Shown here: piece by piece, positions 5,380 through 8,324 of the stretch | How positions within the stretch are numbered: the stretch's first letter is position 1 | How the letters are laid out: each line of letters starts with the position of its first letter | Source: DATKZB01 sp035528235 | GTDB lineage: Bacteria; Planctomycetota; Phycisphaerae; FEN-1346 | Assembly: GCA_035528235.1 (NCBI GenBank) | Contig: DATKZB010000262.1 | Coordinates: 1 to 8,324, forward strand | Direction of reading: 5' to 3' | DNA: 8,324 nucleotides | The notes under the pieces: model-generated | Told to the model about the DNA's origin: nothing | The model's input: only the letters and a program-made list of their open reading frames with translations | Database searches by the model: none | Position numbers and translations under genes: made by a program

Positions 5380-5500
5380 CCGTCGCCGCTGCGGCGACGG
5401 GGCCTGGCCGCCGATGCCCGCGGCCGTACCGGCCGCGGCTAAACGACGGCGTGCCGCGTTTGGCCCTCGCAACGTTTAGCCGTCGCCGGCACGGCGACGG
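5373..5500. repeat. Three CGTTTAGCCG-headed hairpin repeats (REP-like cluster)
   Basis: Unit 1 (5373-5400) and unit 3 (5473-5500) are direct repeats, 25 of 28 bases identical and starting exactly 100 bp apart. Both begin CGTTTAGCCG and fold as CCGTCGCC/GGCGACGG with a 5-base loop. Unit 2 (5418-5445) is inverted: stem CCGCGGCCG/CGGCCGCGG with loop TAC, ending in CGGCTAAACG, the exact complement of the unit 1 head. Heads are therefore conserved while stems differ but remain self-complementary, which is typical of REP-type sequences under structural constraint. Unit 1 overlaps the end of trpF and supplies its stop codon. The cluster fills most of the trpF-ahcY gap and may also end trpF transcripts. 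Confidence 0.7.
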
Positions 5501-5558
5501 TCGTTCTGTTGTCCACGAGCGTCGCCCCTGGGGCGGCGGCAAAACGAAGGAGTGTTGA

Positions 5559-6818
5559 ATGAATCACGAAGTCAAGGATCTGAAGCTGGCCGCCGAGGGC
5601 AAACGACGCATCGAGTGGGCCGACAACAGCATGCCGGTCCTGGCGGCCATCCGCGACCGGTTCAAGAAAGAGAAGCCCCTGAAGGGCCTCCGGATGAGCG
5701 CGTGCCTGCACGTTACCGCCGAGACCGCCAACCTTTGCCGCACGCTCAAGGCCGGCGGCGCCAACCTGCTGCTCTGCGCCTCCAACCCCCTCTCGACGCA
5801 GGACGACGTCGCCGCCGCCATGGTGGCCGAGTACGGCGTGTCCACCTTCGCCGTCAAGGGCGAGGACAAGGACACCTACTACCGGCACATCGTGGCCGCC
5901 TGCGACCACAAGCCCCACGTCACCATGGACGACGGGTGCGACCTGGTCTACGTGCTGACCAACGACCGGCCCGGCGACGCCGTCAACGTCATCGGGTCGA
6001 TGGAAGAGACCACCACCGGCGTCATCCGCCTGCGGGCCATGGAGGCCAAGGGCCAACTGAAGTTCCCCGTCATCGCCGTCAACGACGCCGACTGCAAACA
6101 CTTCTTCGACAACCGGTACGGCACCGGCCAGTCGACGATGGACGGCGTCATCCGGGCCACCGACATCCTGGTGGCCGGCAAGAAGGTGGTCATCGCGGGT
6201 TACGGGTGGTGCGGCCGGGGCACGGCCATGCGGGCCGCCGGCATGGGGGCCGTGGTCATCGTTACCGAGGTCAACCCGCTCCGGGCCATCGAGGCCACCA
6301 TGGACGGCTACTACGTCATGCCGATGGCCAAGGCCGCCAAGATGGGCGACCTCTTCATCACCGTCACGGGCGACAAGAACGTCATCCGGCCCGAGCATTT
6401 CGCCCGCATGAAAGACGGGGCCATCGTGTGCAACTCGGGGCACTTCAACGTCGAGATCGACATCCCCGGCCTGGGGAAAATGGCCAAGAAGGTCCGCCGC
6501 GGCGTCCGGAACCTCGTCGACGCCTACATCCTGCCCGACGGCCGCACCATTTACCTGCTGGCCGAGGGACGCCTGGTGAACCTCGCCGCCGCCGAGGGGC
6601 ACCCCGCCTCCGTCATGGACATGAGTTTCGCCGTCCAGGCACTGACCAGCGAGTGGGCCGTCGAGAACAAGGGCAAACTCCAGGTCAAGGTCCACGACGT
6701 GCCGCGCGAGGTCGACCAGTGGGTGGCCGCCCTCAAACTCAAGACCATGGGCATCGCCATCGACAAGCTGACCGCCGAGCAGGTCGAGTACCTGGCCTCG
6801 AGCGAGGCCGGAACGTAG
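5559..6818 (+). CDS. ahcY: Adenosylhomocysteinase (S-adenosylhomocysteine hydrolase)
   Basis: This cytoplasmic NAD-dependent enzyme splits S-adenosylhomocysteine to adenosine and homocysteine, relieving product inhibition of methyltransferases. It has 419 residues and the ATG follows AAGGAG (5547-5552) by 6 bases. Motifs seen: H51 in ACLHVTAETANL, the SNPLSTQDDVAAA segment (75-87), D125, EETTTG (149-154), K180/D184 with NRYGTGQST (185-193), the NAD-binding GYGWCGRG (214-221), NSGHFN (292-297) and GRLVNLAAAEGHP (337-349). It lacks the roughly 40-residue insert of many bacterial enzymes and ends at YLASSEAGT without the Lys/Tyr tail (KPDHYRY type) that contacts the neighbouring subunit's NAD in the human enzyme. 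It thus resembles the short archaeal/Thermotoga type. The DUF1015 gene follows after 43 bases, probably on the same transcript. No SAH riboswitch was recognised upstream. Confidence 0.96.
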   Translation: MNHEVKDLKLAAEGKRRIEWADNSMPVLAAIRDRFKKEKPLKGLRMSACLHVTAETANLCRTLKAGGANLLLCASNPLSTQDDVAAAMVAEYGVSTFAVKGEDKDTYYRHIVAACDHKPHVTMDDGCDLVYVLTNDRPGDAVNVIGSMEETTTGVIRLRAMEAKGQLKFPVIAVNDADCKHFFDNRYGTGQSTMDGVIRATDILVAGKKVVIAGYGWCGRGTAMRAAGMGAVVIVTEVNPLRAIEATMDGYYVMPMAKAAKMGDLFITVTGDKNVIRPEHFARMKDGAIVCNSGHFNVEIDIPGLGKMAKKVRRGVRNLVDAYILPDGRTIYLLAEGRLVNLAAAEGHPASVMDMSFAVQALTSEWAVENKGKLQVKVHDVPREVDQWVAALKLKTMGIAIDKLTAEQVEYLASSEAGT

Positions 6819-6861
6819 GGGGGCCCCGACGAGGGGGTCGTATCAAGGGGGTGTCTGGCCG

Positions 6862-8172
6862 ATGGCACGCGTCCGCCCGTTTCGCGCTCTGCGCTACAAC
6901 ACTCAGAACCCGCTGGCCATCGCCATGGTCACGGCCCCGCCGTACGATTGCATCACGCCCGAGCAGCGCGACGACCTGTATCGCCTGCACCCGCACAACG
7001 TCGTCCGCCTCATCCTGGGGCGCGACGAACCCGGCGACAACGACGCCGGCAACAAGTACACCCGCGCGGCCGACCTGATGGAGAAGTGGCAGCAGGCCAA
7101 GATCCTGCGGCGCGACACCGAGCCGGCCCTCTATTTCTACCAGCAGGAGTTCGATGTCGAGGGCCGGTCCTATTGCCGCGAGGGACTGCTGGCACGCGTC
7201 GGACTCGACGAGTTCGGCTCCGGCCGCATCTTTCCCCACGAGGAGACGATGGACGGCCCCCGGGCCGACCGCATGCGGCTCATCCGGGCCACCCAGGCCA
7301 ACCTCTCGCCCGTCTTCGGCCTGTACCCCGACTCGGCCAACGTCGTGCCGCACCTCTTCCACGAGGTCGTCCAGTGCGAGCCGCTCGTCCAGACGGTCGA
7401 CGCCGACGGCGTCGTCCACCGCCTGTTCGCCTCGTCCGACACCGGCCTGGCCGGCCGCGTGGCTCAGGCCATGGCCGACAAGGTCCTCTTCATCGCCGAC
7501 GGCCATCATCGCTACGAGACCGCCTTGGCGTACCGGCGAGACCTCGTCGCCAAGGGCGTCGAGGTCGATCACGATCACCCGGCCGACAGCCTGCTGATGC
7601 TGTGCGTCTCGCTGCACCATCCGGGCTTGGCCATCCTGCCGACGCACCGCGTGCTGAGCGGCCTCAAGGGGCTCTCGACCGACCGGCTCCGCGCGGTCAC
7701 CGCGCGGCACTTTGCGTGGACGGAGTTCGCCGGGGCCGAGGCCACCAGCCCCCGCATGGCCCAGCATCTGGCCGGCGCGCCGCCCCACACCTTCGCCCTG
7801 TGGACCCGCGACACGACCCAGGGATTCCTCCTCACACTGAAGGACCCCGCCGTGATGGACCAGTTGGCGTCCGACAAGTCGCAATCGTGGCGGCGGCTCG
7901 ACGTGGCCATCCTCGAACGCGTCCTGCTGCGCCAGGACCTGCCCGAGGCCGTCGAGGGGGCCGCCGGGTCGCTCGCCCTGCGGTACGTCCACCTGGCCCA
8001 GCAGGCCTTCGACGCCGTCCACGAAGACGGGGCCGACGCCGCCGTCATGCTGCGGCCGCTGCCCATCCGGAGCCTCGAAGACGTGGCCTCGACCGGCGAA
8101 CGCATGCCCCCCAAGTCGACGTACTTCTACCCGAAAGCCCTCTCGGGCCTCGTCATGAACCCCCTCGACTGA
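6862..8172 (+). CDS. DUF1015 family protein
   Basis: This is a full-length member of DUF1015 (PF06245), 436 residues, no signal peptide, so cytoplasmic; the biochemical function is not established. Family hallmarks: VRPFRALRYN near the start (4-13), VTAPPYDCITPEQRDDLY (23-40), HPHNVVRLILG (43-53), FPHEETMDGPRADRMRL (124-140), the histidine-rich IADGHHRYETAL (211-222) that looks like a possible metal or catalytic site, and the ending ERMPPKSTYFYPKALSGLVM (413-432). The ATG follows AAGGGGGTG (6845-6853) by 8 bases. It lies 43 bases after ahcY on the same strand with no terminator between, so co-transcription is likely. That context weakly suggests a role near methyl-cycle or amino-acid metabolism. 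The end of an IS110 transposase lies 53 bases downstream. Confidence 0.92.
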   Translation: MARVRPFRALRYNTQNPLAIAMVTAPPYDCITPEQRDDLYRLHPHNVVRLILGRDEPGDNDAGNKYTRAADLMEKWQQAKILRRDTEPALYFYQQEFDVEGRSYCREGLLARVGLDEFGSGRIFPHEETMDGPRADRMRLIRATQANLSPVFGLYPDSANVVPHLFHEVVQCEPLVQTVDADGVVHRLFASSDTGLAGRVAQAMADKVLFIADGHHRYETALAYRRDLVAKGVEVDHDHPADSLLMLCVSLHHPGLAILPTHRVLSGLKGLSTDRLRAVTARHFAWTEFAGAEATSPRMAQHLAGAPPHTFALWTRDTTQGFLLTLKDPAVMDQLASDKSQSWRRLDVAILERVLLRQDLPEAVEGAAGSLALRYVHLAQQAFDAVHEDGADAAVMLRPLPIRSLEDVASTGERMPPKSTYFYPKALSGLVMNPLD

Positions 8173-8324
8173 CCCCGCGGATCACGGTGGGTGGCATGGT
8201 CATCCCGAAGCGACTGTGTTGGGCGTCAAGCGTTTTTGGGTTGCCATGGTTGTTTGGTCCTCAGGATCGCGTTCAGGGTAACGAGCAGTTTTCTCATGGC
8301 GGCGACGAGAGCGACTTTGGCCTT
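8173..8324 (-). mobile_element. 3' end of an IS110-type insertion sequence, boundary not located
   Basis: The transposase stop is at 8226 and the DUF1015 stop is at 8172, so the element's 3' boundary should fall in the 53 bases between. IS110 elements usually lack clear terminal inverted repeats, and I could not place the edge. Only 53 bases are available on this side, so a full bridge RNA is more likely at the 5' end of the transposase, outside the window (IS110 subgroup arrangement). DUF1015 keeps its normal C-terminus and is not interrupted. Confidence 0.5.
8226..8324 (-). CDS. IS110-family transposase, C-terminal end only
   Basis: Read from the window edge to the TGA at 8228-8226, the minus strand encodes 32 residues beginning KAKVALVAAMRKLLVTLNAI and then LRTKQPWQPKNA. 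The pattern KVAL-A-MRKLL--LNA---------PW is the characteristic end of IS110-family transposases (Transposase_20 domain), which use a DEDD domain plus a C-terminal serine and are guided by a bridge RNA from the element's non-coding end. The catalytic residues lie beyond the window. The sequence here is visibly richer in A+T than the neighbouring genes, fitting a separate origin. Whether the gene is intact cannot be judged. Confidence 0.75.
   Translation of the reverse strand, partial: KAKVALVAAMRKLLVTLNAILRTKQPWQPKNA

Noticed and set aside
5373..5500. CRISPR array
   Set aside because: Only three units occur, one inverted and each self-complementary, with uneven spacing of the three; this fits REP-like sequences rather than direct repeats with unique spacers.
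5380..5558. SAH riboswitch upstream of ahcY
   Set aside because: This is the expected place for one, but the conserved core of that riboswitch was not seen; the structure there is explained by the three palindromic repeats.
5439..6695. 418-codon minus-strand frame opposite ahcY
   Set aside because: It is an antisense shadow with a Val/Asp/Gly/His bias and no recognisable domain.

Overview
The window is GC-rich DNA that most resembles an environmental Planctomycetota (Phycisphaerae-like) chromosome. This assignment is inferred from gene content: an exported sialate-esterase (SASA) family protein, a TPR/c-type cytochrome protein with a CxxxxCH haem site, paired exported TlpA-like thioredoxins, a BshB1-type deacetylase, and many GC-rich palindromic intergenic repeats. 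No rRNA, tRNA or CRISPR array is visible.

Layout. At the left edge (1-508, minus strand) two small exported-protein genes form a probable operon: a 65-residue unknown protein, then the start of a SASA-family protein that seems to have lost its catalytic core. A good sigma70-like promoter lies upstream at 560-588. A 380-base divergent spacer (509-888) carries a 105-bp imperfect inverted-repeat element of the widespread 'CTGAGCGCAGCGAAGG' type. Next, on the plus strand, come a BshB1-like PIG-L deacetylase (889-1590) and two tandem TlpA/ResA-like thioredoxins (1747-2961 and 3017-3586). The first thioredoxin has a long helical repeat tail and the second is a lipoprotein. They share a 60-bp identical block over the active site. 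Their convergent spacer holds a nested double palindrome and a second hairpin.

On the minus strand, 3821-4558 encodes a membrane-anchored or exported TPR-like plus c-type cytochrome protein. It is divergent from trpF (4708-5379), and each gene has a recognisable -35/-10 pair with 17-bp spacing. The trpF stop codon lies inside the first of three copies of a CGTTTAGCCG-headed hairpin repeat. Then follow ahcY (5559-6818, S-adenosylhomocysteine hydrolase) and a DUF1015 gene (6862-8172), probably co-transcribed. The right edge (8226-8324, minus strand) is the C-terminal end of an IS110-family transposase.

How the genes fit together: the TlpA pair and the cytochrome-like protein would all act outside the cytoplasmic membrane in thiol/haem redox chemistry. 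BshB1, TrpF and AhcY are housekeeping enzymes of thiol, tryptophan and methyl-cycle metabolism. I found no complete new defence or mobile system. The most unusual material is the internally deleted esterase, the palindromic repeat families (one of which supplies a stop codon), the TlpA duplication and the IS110 remnant.
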